A stretch of DNA of 64,000 nucleotides from the NCBI RefSeq assembly GCF_947501425.1, contig NZ_CANMVN010000010.1, positions 1-64,000 on the forward strand, in the 5' to 3' direction. Position numbers and translations under genes: made by a program. This DNA comes from an uncultured Psychroserpens sp. Its GTDB lineage: Bacteria; Bacteroidota; Bacteroidia; Flavobacteriales; Flavobacteriaceae. Below the pieces are notes generated by a model. It worked only from the letters and a program-made list of their open reading frames with translations, had not been told where the DNA came from and ran no database searches. Shown here one piece after another: positions 9,947 to 18,851 of the stretch (the stretch's first letter is position 1; the number at the start of each line of letters is the position of its first letter).

Positions 9947-11188
9947 CTATCTAATTTTCAATGTCACAATTGATATGATGGCCAATAGAATTCCTATAAT
10001 CCAAAACCTTGTAACTATTTTACTTTCGTGATATCCTGATTTCTGATAATGATGATGTAAAGGCGACATCTTAAAAATGCGTCGACCTTCGCCATATTTT
10101 TTTCTTGTGTATTTGAAATAGCTAACTTGCATTATGACAGATAAATTTTCAGCTAGGAAAATTCCGCATAGCACTGGTATCAGCCATTCCTTACGAACAG
10201 CAATAGCAATTACAGCTATAATACCTCCAATGGTTAAACTCCCAGTATCACCCATAAAGACCTGTGCTGGATAGGCATTATACCATAAAAATCCTATGAG
10301 TGCTCCTACAAAAGCTGCGATATAAATAGTGATTTCTTCAACCCTTGGGATGTACATAATATCTAAGTAATCTGAAAAGATAATGTTACCAGAAACCCAA
10401 GCGAAAATCCCTAAAGTGAGTACAATTATAGCTGATGTACCTGCAGCTAAACCATCGATACCGTCAGTTAGATTTGCACCATTAGACACTGCTGTAATAA
10501 TAATTATGGATGCTAGAATAAAAATAATCCAAGCATATTTTGATAATTCTGGACTAATCCATGTAATTAAATCGGCATAATCAAATTCATTCCCTTTCAC
10601 AAATGGAATTGTTGTCTTTGTTGACTTTGCCTCTTCTTCGAATAACTTCGAAGGTGAAATATTTGGATTCTCAGCCAAAAGTATAATTTGCTGTTCTTCA
10701 GGCAGTTTTTCTTTCATAGTAACATCATCATGGAAGTACACTGTAGCTCCTACGATTATCCCTAAACCAACCTGACCTAACACTTTGAAGCGCCCTTTCA
10801 GCCCTTCCTTATTATTCTTGAACTTCTTAATATAATCATCAATAAATCCGATGGTTCCCATCCAGATTGTTGTTACAATGAGAAGAATGATATAAATGTT
10901 TTCAAGTTTCGCTAATAATAATACTGGAATCAAGGTTGCCAAAATAATGATGATTCCACCCATTGTTGGTGTTCCAGCTTTTTCAACTTGACCTTCAAGC
11001 CCAAGATCTCGAATCGTTTCTCCAACCTGTTTCTTTTGGAGAAAGCGAATGATACGTTTACCAAAAATTGTCGATATCAGCAATGAGAGGATAATTGCAA
11101 CCGCAGCTCTAAAAGTTAAAAACCCAAAAAGCGAGGCTCCAGGGAACTGAAACTGCTGTTCTAAATATTCGAATAGGTAATACAACAT
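9947..11188 (-). CDS. mraY: Phospho-N-acetylmuramoyl-pentapeptide transferase
   Basis: A polytopic membrane enzyme that moves phospho-MurNAc-pentapeptide to undecaprenyl phosphate, making lipid I. Catalytic signatures are visible: [42 protein letters not shown] and the basic cytoplasmic [10 protein letters not shown]. At 413 aa it is about 50 residues longer than the E. coli enzyme. The excess is a polar insertion after the fourth membrane segment (around [20 protein letters not shown]). It follows murE with a 7-base gap. Confidence 0.96.
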   Translation of the reverse strand: MLYYLFEYLEQQFQFPGASLFGFLTFRAAVAIILSLLISTIFGKRIIRFLQKKQVGETIRDLGLEGQVEKAGTPTMGGIIIILATLIPVLLLAKLENIYIILLIVTTIWMGTIGFIDDYIKKFKNNKEGLKGRFKVLGQVGLGIIVGATVYFHDDVTMKEKLPEEQQIILLAENPNISPSKLFEEEAKSTKTTIPFVKGNEFDYADLITWISPELSKYAWIIFILASIIIITAVSNGANLTDGIDGLAAGTSAIIVLTLGIFAWVSGNIIFSDYLDIMYIPRVEEITIYIAAFVGALIGFLWYNAYPAQVFMGDTGSLTIGGIIAVIAIAVRKEWLIPVLCGIFLAENLSVIMQVSYFKYTRKKYGEGRRIFKMSPLHHHYQKSGYHESKIVTRFWIIGILLAIISIVTLKIR

Positions 11189-11195
11189 ATTTATA

Positions 11196-12659
11196 TTATT
11201 TCTGCAACTGCTTTAAAAATTCTTCTACTATTTTATAATCGTCAAAATCGGTACGCTCACCCTTGATTTCCTGATAGGTTTCATGACCTTTTCCTGCAAT
11301 TAAAATGATGTCTTTAGACTTAGCCAATTGGCAAGCTGTTTTGATGGCTTGCTTTCTATCAACAATCGACATGGTCTTTTTAAAATTTTGAGGCTCGACC
11401 CCTTTTTCAATATCTTCAATGATAGTCTCAGGGACTTCACTTCTAGGATTATCACTAGTGAATATCACTTTGGTACTCAAGGCAGAGGCAATATGCCCCA
11501 TTTTAGGTCGTTTGGTCTTATCTCTATCTCCACCGCAACCTACAACTGTAATCAATTCTTCATTATTTGTGCGGATGCTATTGATGGTTTCCAATACATT
11601 TTTAAGCGCATCTGGTGTATGCGCATAGTCAACAATAGCAGTAACTTTCTCTTCGGAAATAAAATATTGAAAGCGACCACTCACGCTCTCCAATTCACTA
11701 ATTAATCGCAGCACCTCAACCTTTTCTAAACCTAACAAATCTGCTGTTCCATAAATAGCTGCAATGTTATAGGCATTAAAACTTCCGATGAGTTTTGTCC
11801 ATAATTCACTTTCATTAAGCTTTAATAGCAATCCACTAAATTCATTCTCTAGAATCTGCGCTTTGTAATCGGCATAGGTTTTTAGTGCGTAAGTATATTT
11901 TTTGGCCTGTGTATTTTGCAGCATTACCAAACCATTTTTATCATCAATATTCACCAATACAAAGGCTTGTTTAGGTAAATTATCAAAGAATGATTTTTTG
12001 ACGTCACGATACTCAGCAAATGTCTTATGGTAATCTAAATGATCATGAGTGATATTGGTAAAAATCCCGCCTACAAAATACAATCCCTCAGTCCTGTATT
12101 GATGAATACCGTGAGAACTCACTTCCATAAAACAAAATTCTACGCCTTCATCATTCATCATCTTCAAATATTTGTTGATTGTCAATGAATCTGGAGTAGT
12201 ATGTGTGGCCTTGTATTCGGTATTATCTACCATAATTCTAACTGTAGATAACAAACCAACTTTATAGCCTGCTTTTTTAAACAATTGGTACAGTAAGGTT
12301 GCAATTGTAGTTTTTCCATTGGTACCAGTAATACCAACGAGTCTTAAATTTCTTGAAGGGTTTCCGTAAAAATTATCAGCCATGTAAGCAAGAGCCTGAC
12401 TTGTATTCTCAACTTCTATATATGTGATTCCATCTTTCAATTGAGCAGGCAACACCTCACAAACGATAGCAATTGCTCCTTGTGCTATGGCTTTATCTAT
12501 AAACTCATGTCCATCTACAATTGTACCTCTTATAGCCACAAACACATCACCATCTGCTACCTGTCGAGAATCAAAGTGCAAAGCATTAACCTCAATACCA
12601 GTGCTTCCTGCCACAGCATTAATAGTAACCTTATATAATATGTCTTTCAGTTGCTGCAT
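11196..12659 (-). CDS. murE: UDP-MurNAc-tripeptide ligase MurE (meso-DAP type)
   Basis: Adds the third amino acid to UDP-MurNAc-L-Ala-D-Glu. The N-terminal domain has [15 protein letters not shown], the ATP loop is [14 protein letters not shown] near residue 109, and the C-terminal domain carries SDNPRSE. The DNPR motif is the established marker for meso-diaminopimelate rather than lysine. At 487 aa it is a standard size. It overlaps the ftsI stop by one base. murF, which usually follows murE in other bacteria, is missing here. Confidence 0.97.
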   Translation of the reverse strand: MQQLKDILYKVTINAVAGSTGIEVNALHFDSRQVADGDVFVAIRGTIVDGHEFIDKAIAQGAIAIVCEVLPAQLKDGITYIEVENTSQALAYMADNFYGNPSRNLRLVGITGTNGKTTIATLLYQLFKKAGYKVGLLSTVRIMVDNTEYKATHTTPDSLTINKYLKMMNDEGVEFCFMEVSSHGIHQYRTEGLYFVGGIFTNITHDHLDYHKTFAEYRDVKKSFFDNLPKQAFVLVNIDDKNGLVMLQNTQAKKYTYALKTYADYKAQILENEFSGLLLKLNESELWTKLIGSFNAYNIAAIYGTADLLGLEKVEVLRLISELESVSGRFQYFISEEKVTAIVDYAHTPDALKNVLETINSIRTNNEELITVVGCGGDRDKTKRPKMGHIASALSTKVIFTSDNPRSEVPETIIEDIEKGVEPQNFKKTMSIVDRKQAIKTACQLAKSKDIILIAGKGHETYQEIKGERTDFDDYKIVEEFLKQLQK

Positions 12660-14662
12660 TAGGTTCTTAAAACAATTACTTGGTTTGGTTTTACTTTCAC
12701 GCCTTTATCGACAGACTGAGATCTTATAGTTCCTACGCCTTCCATCTTAACTTTAAGCCCCATATTTTCTAATAATGCCAGTGCATCCATTGCAGGAAGA
12801 CCAACAACATTTGGCATAATCGTTTTATAAGTCTGTGCAATCGTATAGAAAGCCTCGTATTTCTCATCAACTTCTGTATTGACAACTTCTAAAGATTCTA
12901 CCTCATCAATTAGAGGCGTTTCAGTATATATTTTTTGTGCGATTCTTTTAAACACAGGCCCCGAAACGTCTGCGCCATAATATCCAACCTTGGTGCTTGG
13001 TTTGTGTATAACTACAATACAAGAGTATTTAGGATTATCTGCTGGGAAATAACCTGCAAATGATGAAATATATCTCGGGTTTTTAGACCAATCTTCCATC
13101 CAATACTCAGTTCTAGCCGTTCCTGTTTTTCCTGCCATTGAGAAGTTTTCAGAATACATACGACGACCTGTCCCTCTAATAACTACATTTTTGAGTATCT
13201 CTTGAATTTCATTCAAAGTTTTATCTGAACAAATCTTTTGATGAATTACCTCTTTATTAAAAACTTCTATTTCTCTATCAAATTCTTTAACAGCTTTTAT
13301 GAAGCGTGGCTTTATCATTTCACCATTATTAGCTAGAGCGTTATAAAATGCTAAGGTTTGCAAAGGCGTCATTCGCAAATTGTAACCAAAAGCCATTGAC
13401 TGTAAAGCAGCTCTACTCCATTTTTCATGACCTGGTTCAGGTATAAATGGATCACCTTCACCTTTAATTGAAACACCAAGCGGTTCGTGGAGTTTCCAAC
13501 TTTTTAAACGGTTAATAAATTTCTTTGGATTCTCAGAGTAGTTTTCATCAATAATTGTTGCTAAACCGATGTTCGAAGAAACTTCCAATGCACGAGCTGC
13601 AGAAATTTTTCCATAGCCACGTGAATCTGTAATAGGCTTTCTCCTTCTCGGAAACATCTTTGAGCCCAATTTTGTATCTACCACAGTTGATGTGTCAATA
13701 AGCTTATCTTCAAGCGCGGCCATCATGGCCATCACTTTAAATGTAGAACCAGGCTCATGAGACTCCCAAACAGCGTAATTTCTTTTTTCATAATAATTAC
13801 CTTTTTCTGTTCTAGCAAGATTAGTAATCGCTTTAATTTCTCCAGTTTCAACATCCATAACCACAGCACAACCATGCTCAGCCTCGTATTTCTCTAATTG
13901 ACCAAGCAAAGAGTGATGTGCTATATCTTGAATATTAACATCAATAGTAGTATAGACATCATGTCCATCTTGAGGCTCTACCTGATTATAATCTACAATA
14001 GGCTTCCATTGTCCGTTACCAATTTTCTGTTTTAGACGCTGTCCGTTAACACCTCGCAAATACTTTTCTCCAAAAGCACCATCAATACCTGCTCTACTCA
14101 CATTTCCGTCCTCGTCAACGCGCTCATAACCAATAGCCCGCTCGGCAATTCCACCCATTGGATGCTCGCGTCTTGTTGTTTGCTCTACTATGAGCCCGCC
14201 CTTTATTGCTCCAAGCTCAAGCATTGGAAAGTTTCTCAATCTGATATAGTCTGAATAACTAATATTTCTTGCCAATAGGAAATAACGATTCTTGTTGGCT
14301 CGTGCTTTTCGGATGTTTTTCTGATATGTGCTTGAGGGTTTTCCTGAATAAGCTTCAAGAGAGTCTGCTAACGACTTAATGTATTTATTGAAGATTTCCT
14401 CTTTAGGTTGGATGGCATCAATGCGAATATCGTATTTGGGAATTGAAGTAGCTAACAAGCTACCATCTGCGGAATAAACATTACCTCTGTTGGCAGGAAT
14501 TTCTACATTTTTCACTGTTCGCTCTTCAGCAAGGCTTCTGTATTGATCCCCTTGAATGAATTGAATACTGCACAACTTAAACACAACAGCCATCGCAAAG
14601 ACAAACATACTGCCAGCTATGAAATACAATCTGTTTAATATGTTAGTTTCGGTTGTTGCCAA
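12659..14662 (-). CDS. ftsI: Division-specific penicillin-binding protein with PASTA domain
   Basis: A class B PBP, the transpeptidase that cross-links septal peptidoglycan. It has an N-terminal membrane anchor (YFIAGSMFVFAMAVVFKL), a PBP dimerisation domain, and a transpeptidase domain with the triad EPGSTFK (SxxK), SSN (SxN) and GKTGTAR (KTG). A single PASTA domain ends the protein (TIMPNVVGLPAMDALALLENMGL). At 667 aa it is longer than E. coli FtsI because of the PASTA tail. The start codon is TTG: no ATG or GTG lies between it and the in-frame upstream stop. Confidence 0.95.
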   Translation of the reverse strand: MATTETNILNRLYFIAGSMFVFAMAVVFKLCSIQFIQGDQYRSLAEERTVKNVEIPANRGNVYSADGSLLATSIPKYDIRIDAIQPKEEIFNKYIKSLADSLEAYSGKPSSTYQKNIRKARANKNRYFLLARNISYSDYIRLRNFPMLELGAIKGGLIVEQTTRREHPMGGIAERAIGYERVDEDGNVSRAGIDGAFGEKYLRGVNGQRLKQKIGNGQWKPIVDYNQVEPQDGHDVYTTIDVNIQDIAHHSLLGQLEKYEAEHGCAVVMDVETGEIKAITNLARTEKGNYYEKRNYAVWESHEPGSTFKVMAMMAALEDKLIDTSTVVDTKLGSKMFPRRRKPITDSRGYGKISAARALEVSSNIGLATIIDENYSENPKKFINRLKSWKLHEPLGVSIKGEGDPFIPEPGHEKWSRAALQSMAFGYNLRMTPLQTLAFYNALANNGEMIKPRFIKAVKEFDREIEVFNKEVIHQKICSDKTLNEIQEILKNVVIRGTGRRMYSENFSMAGKTGTARTEYWMEDWSKNPRYISSFAGYFPADNPKYSCIVVIHKPSTKVGYYGADVSGPVFKRIAQKIYTETPLIDEVESLEVVNTEVDEKYEAFYTIAQTYKTIMPNVVGLPAMDALALLENMGLKVKMEGVGTIRSQSVDKGVKVKPNQVIVLRT

Positions 14663-14666
14663 TGTA

Positions 14667-14984
14667 TCAGTTCTGTGATTTTACTTTTATTTTTTTTGGT
14701 GGAATCTCTGAAATTTTAATTCCTTTTTTTGCGACTTTTTTAATAATTGATGATTCCATTTTCAACTTCATCAATTTTGATCTCCCGTCAACAAATGCTG
14801 ATCTATACTCTTTTACTTCATTCTTTAATCTTGCAATCTCATAGACTTTCTGATCGGCACTATGAGAACTTGCTATCATGATAATTGCTAAAACGGAAAT
14901 GAAAATGATAATCCTCCAGTTTTTAAAAGAATCATCACTCACTAAAAACTTACCTCTCAGTATGCTATAAATATTCCTTTTCAT
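14667..14984 (-). CDS. ftsL: FtsL-like cell division protein
   Basis: A small bitopic protein of 105 aa: a short cytoplasmic N-terminus, one membrane segment (WRIIIFISVLAIIMIASSHS, about residues 23-42), then a helical stretch likely to form a coiled coil (KVYEIARLKNEVKEYRSAF). It ends in a basic tail. FtsL proteins diverge strongly, so the call rests on topology, size and the conserved place between rsmH and ftsI. It overlaps the rsmH end by 4 bases and ends 4 bases before ftsI. Confidence 0.85.
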   Translation of the reverse strand: MKRNIYSILRGKFLVSDDSFKNWRIIIFISVLAIIMIASSHSADQKVYEIARLKNEVKEYRSAFVDGRSKLMKLKMESSIIKKVAKKGIKISEIPPKKIKVKSQN

Positions 14985-15886
14985 AACTTTTCAGCAATAC
15001 GAAGCTTTGCGCTTCTAGCTCTATTATTTTGAGCTATTTCCTCTTTAGTTGGAATTATTAAACCACCAACCTTTTTAAGTGGCACTTCAAAATTCCCAAA
15101 GACATCTCGTTCTGGCTCACCTTCGAACAATCCGTTTCTTATAAAACGTTTAACCAATCTATCTTCCAAAGAGTGATAGGATATTAAGCTCAAACGCCCA
15201 CCTTTTACTAACACCTCAGGCGACTGTTGCAAAAATTCCTTTAAGGCTTCAATCTCCTGATTCACTTCTATTCTGATGGCCTGATATATTTGAGCCAACA
15301 CTTTATTCTCTTTTTTATGATTGAGAAATCTTTTGAGCGCGAGTTTTAATTGTTCGCTTGTTTTAATTTCTCCATCGCGACGCACTTCAACGATTGCTCT
15401 TGCCATTGCTGGCGCTTGCCTTAACTCTCCATACTGAAAAAGCACTTGTCTAATTTGCTCTTCCTCATAATCATTAATCACGTGATAAGCCGACAACTTA
15501 TCGTCTTGATTCATGCGCATATCCAAATCTGCTTCAAACCGTGTAGAGAATCCTCTTTCGGCTACATCAAATTGATGTGAAGACACTCCAAAATCTGCAA
15601 GAATACCATCAACTTGTTTTACACCATAAAACCTTAAAAAGCGTTTGATGTATCTAAAGTTTTCATTGATCAACGTAAATCGCTCATCCTCAATAGCATT
15701 TAAAAGAGCGTCTTTATCCTGATCGAAAGCAAACAACTTTCCTTTTGGTCCCAGATACTTTAATATTTCTTTACTATGACCTCCACCTCCAAAGGTGACA
15801 TCTACATAAACACCATCAGGTTTGATATTCAAACCTTCAACCGTTTCTTTTAGTAATACTGGATTATGATATTCCATCGTCATCAT
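14981..15886 (-). CDS. rsmH: 16S rRNA m4C1402 methyltransferase RsmH
   Basis: A SAM-dependent enzyme that N4-methylates C1402 of 16S rRNA in the decoding centre. The SAM-binding signature is VDVTFGGGGHSKEIL near residue 28. Family motifs FDQDKDAL, GILADFGVSSHQFD, RGFSTRFEADLDMRM and ISYHSLEDRLVKRF all follow. The length of 301 aa is normal. The first codons read MMTMEYHNPVLL, so the start could be residue 1, 2 or 4. Any choice overlaps the mraZ end by 14-23 bases, indicating translational coupling. Confidence 0.97.
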   Translation of the reverse strand: MMTMEYHNPVLLKETVEGLNIKPDGVYVDVTFGGGGHSKEILKYLGPKGKLFAFDQDKDALLNAIEDERFTLINENFRYIKRFLRFYGVKQVDGILADFGVSSHQFDVAERGFSTRFEADLDMRMNQDDKLSAYHVINDYEEEQIRQVLFQYGELRQAPAMARAIVEVRRDGEIKTSEQLKLALKRFLNHKKENKVLAQIYQAIRIEVNQEIEALKEFLQQSPEVLVKGGRLSLISYHSLEDRLVKRFIRNGLFEGEPERDVFGNFEVPLKKVGGLIIPTKEEIAQNNRARSAKLRIAEKL

Positions 15887-16331
15887 CTTGTCCCATCACT
15901 TCTTCGGCCAAATCTGCAAAATCACCTGTTGCATCATCAATAGCTTTCTCGTACTTATCCTTATCCCATATCTCAATGATATTTATTGCTGAAGCAACAA
16001 CGATATCTTTTTTAATTCCAGAAAAAGCCACCAGATCTTTTGGAATGAGCAAACGACCTGCTGCATCCACTTCAACCATTTTCAATCCAGCTGTAAAGCG
16101 ACGAATGAAATCATTGTTTTTCTTCTTGAAACGGTTAAGTTTATTGACTTTTGACATCAAAACTTGCCATTCACTCATTGGATAGAGCTCCAAACACGGC
16201 TGAAATACTGCACGCTTCAAAACAAACCCATTCTGCAAGGCAGGAAGAAGCTGTTTCTTCATGGCAGCAGGAAGCATCAGCCGTCCTTTGGCATCTACTT
16301 TACATTCGTATGTTCCAATTAAAGGGTTCAA
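15864..16331 (-). CDS. mraZ: Transcriptional regulator MraZ
   Basis: The first gene of the dcw cluster. It encodes a 155-aa DNA-binding protein with two SpoVT/AbrB-like half-sites: GTYECKVDAKGRLMLPAAMK near the N-terminus and KMVEVDAAGRLLIPKDL near residue 85. MraZ assembles into rings and binds direct repeats upstream of its own gene, repressing the cluster in the bacteria studied. Three GTGG repeats at 10-bp spacing lie 55-78 bases upstream. The acidic end QDDDDGIS overlaps rsmH. Confidence 0.96.
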   Translation of the reverse strand: MNPLIGTYECKVDAKGRLMLPAAMKKQLLPALQNGFVLKRAVFQPCLELYPMSEWQVLMSKVNKLNRFKKKNNDFIRRFTAGLKMVEVDAAGRLLIPKDLVAFSGIKKDIVVASAINIIEIWDKDKYEKAIDDATGDFADLAEEVMGQDDDDGIS

Positions 16332-16365
16332 AATGATTGATTTAGTATCAGTAACGATTAAGATT

Positions 16366-16409
16366 CAAATATATTGAAAATTTTACCACATTTTACCACT
16401 CTATCCCAC
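16366..16409 (-). promoter_or_regulatory. Putative mraZ promoter with three MraZ-box repeats
   Basis: On the minus strand the sequence reads GTGGGATAGA, GTGGTAAAAT, GTGGTAAAAT: three GTGG boxes with exact 10-bp spacing (complements at 16406-16409, 16396-16399 and 16386-16389). They are followed by TATATTTG (16366-16373), a consensus Bacteroidota -7 element. The boxes lie where the -33 element should be. Known MraZ operators are direct TGGG/GTGG-type repeats with about 10-bp period before mraZ, so autorepression is the likely meaning. Confidence 0.72.
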
Positions 16410-16420
16410 TTTTGTTGATA

Positions 16421-16443
16421 AATTTCCATTTAAGTTGGAAATT
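16421..16443. repeat. Inverted repeat in the mraZ/hydrolase intergenic region
   Basis: AATTTCCA and TGGAAATT form perfect 8-base arms around a 7-base spacer (tttaagt). It lies upstream of the MraZ boxes in the divergent 298-base region between mraZ and the hydrolase gene. It could be a regulator site, but no regulator can be named. The rest of that region is AT-rich with no ORF. Confidence 0.45.
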
Positions 16444-16594
16444 GAGTCATTAAATTCCCGAATAAACCCTCATAAAAACTTTAGTATCAGTCTTCTAAAA
16501 TCTGTATTTACAATCCCAATTTCATTGTTAACATCTTAAAAGAAACTTTCGATTGTAGTCATAAATTATATGCTCATGTTTTAATTGAAATACC

Positions 16595-16602
16595 TATATT
16601 TG
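16595..16602 (+). promoter_or_regulatory. Putative -7 promoter element
   Basis: TATATTTG matches the Bacteroidota TAnnTTTG -7 consensus and lies 28 bases before the ATG of the alpha/beta hydrolase gene. No clear TTG -33 element is seen at the usual spacing. Confidence 0.45.
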
Positions 16603-16629
16603 TTTTTGACCAAAATGACTAACTAGTAC

Positions 16630-17394
16630 ATGGCGCACCGTTTAAAGAAAGAGAAAGACTACAGGTATATTGAAGTTGGAGAAGGCACACCAATAATTGT
16701 GCTTCATGGGTTGATGGGTGGATTGAGTAATTTTGATGCAGTCACAGATTTTTTCAGCCAAAAAGGCTACAAAGTCTTAATTCCGGAGCTACCAATTTAC
16801 ACCATGTCTCTCTTAAAAACCAATGTTAAAAGCTTTGCAAAATACTTATCAGATTTTATAGATTTTAAAGGTTTAGACAATGTTATCTTATTAGGAAACT
16901 CTTTAGGTGGCCATATTGGTTTATACCATACAAAACTATATCCAGAAAAAGTAAAAGCACTAATAATTACAGGAAGCTCAGGTTTATACGAAAGCGCTAT
17001 GGGTGGTGGTTATACAAAACGTGGTGACTATGAAGTGATCAAGAAAAAAGCACAAGAAGTATTTTATGATCCAGCTGTTGCTACCAAGGAAATTGTTGAT
17101 GAAGTTTACGAAACGGTTAATGACAGAAATAAACTCATTAAAACCTTAGCTATTGCAAAAAGTGCCATAAGACACAATATGGGTAAGGATCTTCCAAAAA
17201 TGGTTTTACCAGTTTGTATCATTTGGGGTAAAAATGACACAGTTACTCCGCCTGAAGTTGCAGTAGAATTTAATCAGCTTTTACCAAATTCGGATTTATT
17301 TTGGATTGATAAATGTGGTCATGCAGCTATGATGGAGCATCCTGATGAGTTTAACCAAATCCTTCATGATTGGTTATCCGCTAAGAAATTATAG
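16630..17394 (+). CDS. Alpha/beta hydrolase
   Basis: A soluble 254-aa alpha/beta-fold hydrolase. The oxyanion region is VLHGLMGGLSNF (from about residue 25), the nucleophile elbow is GNSLGGHIG (Ser near residue 94), the acid is probably Asp in WGKNDTVTPP, and the catalytic His lies in KCGHAAMMEHPDEF near the C-terminus. The whole triad is present, so it should be active, but the substrate cannot be read from the sequence. It is followed after 30 bases by engB on the same strand, and the two may form an operon. Confidence 0.88.
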   Translation: MAHRLKKEKDYRYIEVGEGTPIIVLHGLMGGLSNFDAVTDFFSQKGYKVLIPELPIYTMSLLKTNVKSFAKYLSDFIDFKGLDNVILLGNSLGGHIGLYHTKLYPEKVKALIITGSSGLYESAMGGGYTKRGDYEVIKKKAQEVFYDPAVATKEIVDEVYETVNDRNKLIKTLAIAKSAIRHNMGKDLPKMVLPVCIIWGKNDTVTPPEVAVEFNQLLPNSDLFWIDKCGHAAMMEHPDEFNQILHDWLSAKKL

Positions 17395-17424
17395 TTCTGT
17401 AACTACTAACTTTTAAGAACTATC

Positions 17425-18033
17425 ATGATTATAAAAACTGCAGAATTTGTAATAAGTAATTCTGATGTGGACAAATGTCCAAAGGATCAGATACCAGAGT
17501 ATGCCTTTATTGGTCGTAGTAATGTTGGCAAATCCTCATTGATCAACATGCTCACTAATCATAAAAATTTAGCAAAGACTTCTGGCAAACCTGGAAAAAC
17601 ACAACTCATCAATCATTTTTTAATCAACAAAGAGTGGTTTTTGGTAGATTTACCAGGTTATGGTTATGCCAGAGTTTCTAAAACAGCAAAAAAGAAATTT
17701 CAAAAGTTTATCACAAACTATTTTGAAAAACGGAGACAACTGGTTTCAGCATTTGTTCTGGTAGATGTAAGACACGAGCCTCAAAAAATTGATTTAGAGT
17801 TTATGGAATATTTAGGTGTTAATCAAATTCCGTTCTCTATCATATTTACAAAAGCTGATAAATTAAAACCTATGGCTATTGAGCGAAATGTAACAAATTA
17901 TTGCCAAGAGCTACTTAAAACATGGGAAGTTGTTCCTAACTATTTTGTCACATCCTCTTCAAAAGCTATTGGTAGAGATGATGTATTACAATTTATAACA
18001 GACACCAATACAGAAATTGAAGCAATGCGTTAA
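17425..18033 (+). CDS. engB: Ribosome-biogenesis GTPase EngB/YsxC
   Basis: A small 202-aa TRAFAC GTPase needed for assembly of the large ribosomal subunit. The G1 motif is GRSNVGKSSLINML (about residues 29-42), G3 is DLPGYGYARVSK, G4 is TKADKLKP and G5 is TSSSKAIG. Spacing and length fit EngB and not Era or Der. It starts 30 bases after the hydrolase gene and ends 11 bases before the sulfotransferase gene. Confidence 0.96.
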   Translation: MIIKTAEFVISNSDVDKCPKDQIPEYAFIGRSNVGKSSLINMLTNHKNLAKTSGKPGKTQLINHFLINKEWFLVDLPGYGYARVSKTAKKKFQKFITNYFEKRRQLVSAFVLVDVRHEPQKIDLEFMEYLGVNQIPFSIIFTKADKLKPMAIERNVTNYCQELLKTWEVVPNYFVTSSSKAIGRDDVLQFITDTNTEIEAMR

Positions 18034-18044
18034 TTTAAATAATC

Positions 18045-18851
18045 TTGAAAGTTAATTTTCTTATTATTGGAGCAGCTAAATCAGCCACTACTAGTTTAAG
18101 TAATGCGCTAACAATGCATCCTGAGGTCTGTTTTAGCAATCCTAAAGAGCCTCAGTTTTTCAGTAAAAATGATTGGAGAGCACACCTTACGAGCTACCAT
18201 TCTCAATTTGCAAAAAAAGCAAAATTATACGGAGAGGGTTCTACTAATTACACCAAGTATCCGTCATTTAATACCAATATTCATGATGACATCTATGAGT
18301 ACAATCCAGACATGAAACTCATCTATATTATGCGTCATCCTATTGAAAGAATCATTTCTCATTACATTCACTCATACAACAGAGGTTATGAGACTTCTAA
18401 GCCAATTGATGATGCTATTATGTCTAATCCACATTACATCAATATTTCTCGCTATGCTATGCAGATAACACCATATATTGAACGGTTTGGACGTGACAAA
18501 ATATTACTCTTGTTCTTTGATGATTTTATTTCGAAACCTCAAGAGGTTTTAGATCGAACATTTAAGTTTCTAAACGTAAATTCTATAACCGTTGACAAGA
18601 ATGACCTAGATAGTAATAAAAGTTTCAATAGAAGTGTGTTACATTATAAATATGATCACCCGAAAACGCTTTCAGAAAAACTCAAAAAGGTTGGATTGAT
18701 TATTAAAAATTACTTTAACTCAGACTTCATAAGTTCAAAGCCTCAAATTTCAGAAGCAACAAAAGCACACATCATCAATAGTGTAAAAGCTGATATTTCT
18801 GTTATTGAAACACTTACCAAAAGAGATTTATCGCATTGGTTAGATTATTAA
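18045..18851 (+). CDS. Sulfotransferase family protein
   Basis: A 268-aa PAPS-dependent sulfotransferase fold. The 5'-phosphosulfate loop is IIGAAKSATTSLSNAL at the N-terminus, and the 3'-phosphate site is YIMRHPIERIISHYIHS near residue 105. Such enzymes sulfate carbohydrates or lipids, but the acceptor is unknown. The start must be TTG, because only ata and atc codons separate it from an upstream in-frame stop. The stop overlaps the convergent permease gene by 3 bases. Confidence 0.85.
   Translation: MKVNFLIIGAAKSATTSLSNALTMHPEVCFSNPKEPQFFSKNDWRAHLTSYHSQFAKKAKLYGEGSTNYTKYPSFNTNIHDDIYEYNPDMKLIYIMRHPIERIISHYIHSYNRGYETSKPIDDAIMSNPHYINISRYAMQITPYIERFGRDKILLLFFDDFISKPQEVLDRTFKFLNVNSITVDKNDLDSNKSFNRSVLHYKYDHPKTLSEKLKKVGLIIKNYFNSDFISSKPQISEATKAHIINSVKADISVIETLTKRDLSHWLDY

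Noticed and set aside
11328-11705. 125-aa antisense ORF in murE
   Set aside because: A shadow of murE in another frame with no family motifs or start signals.
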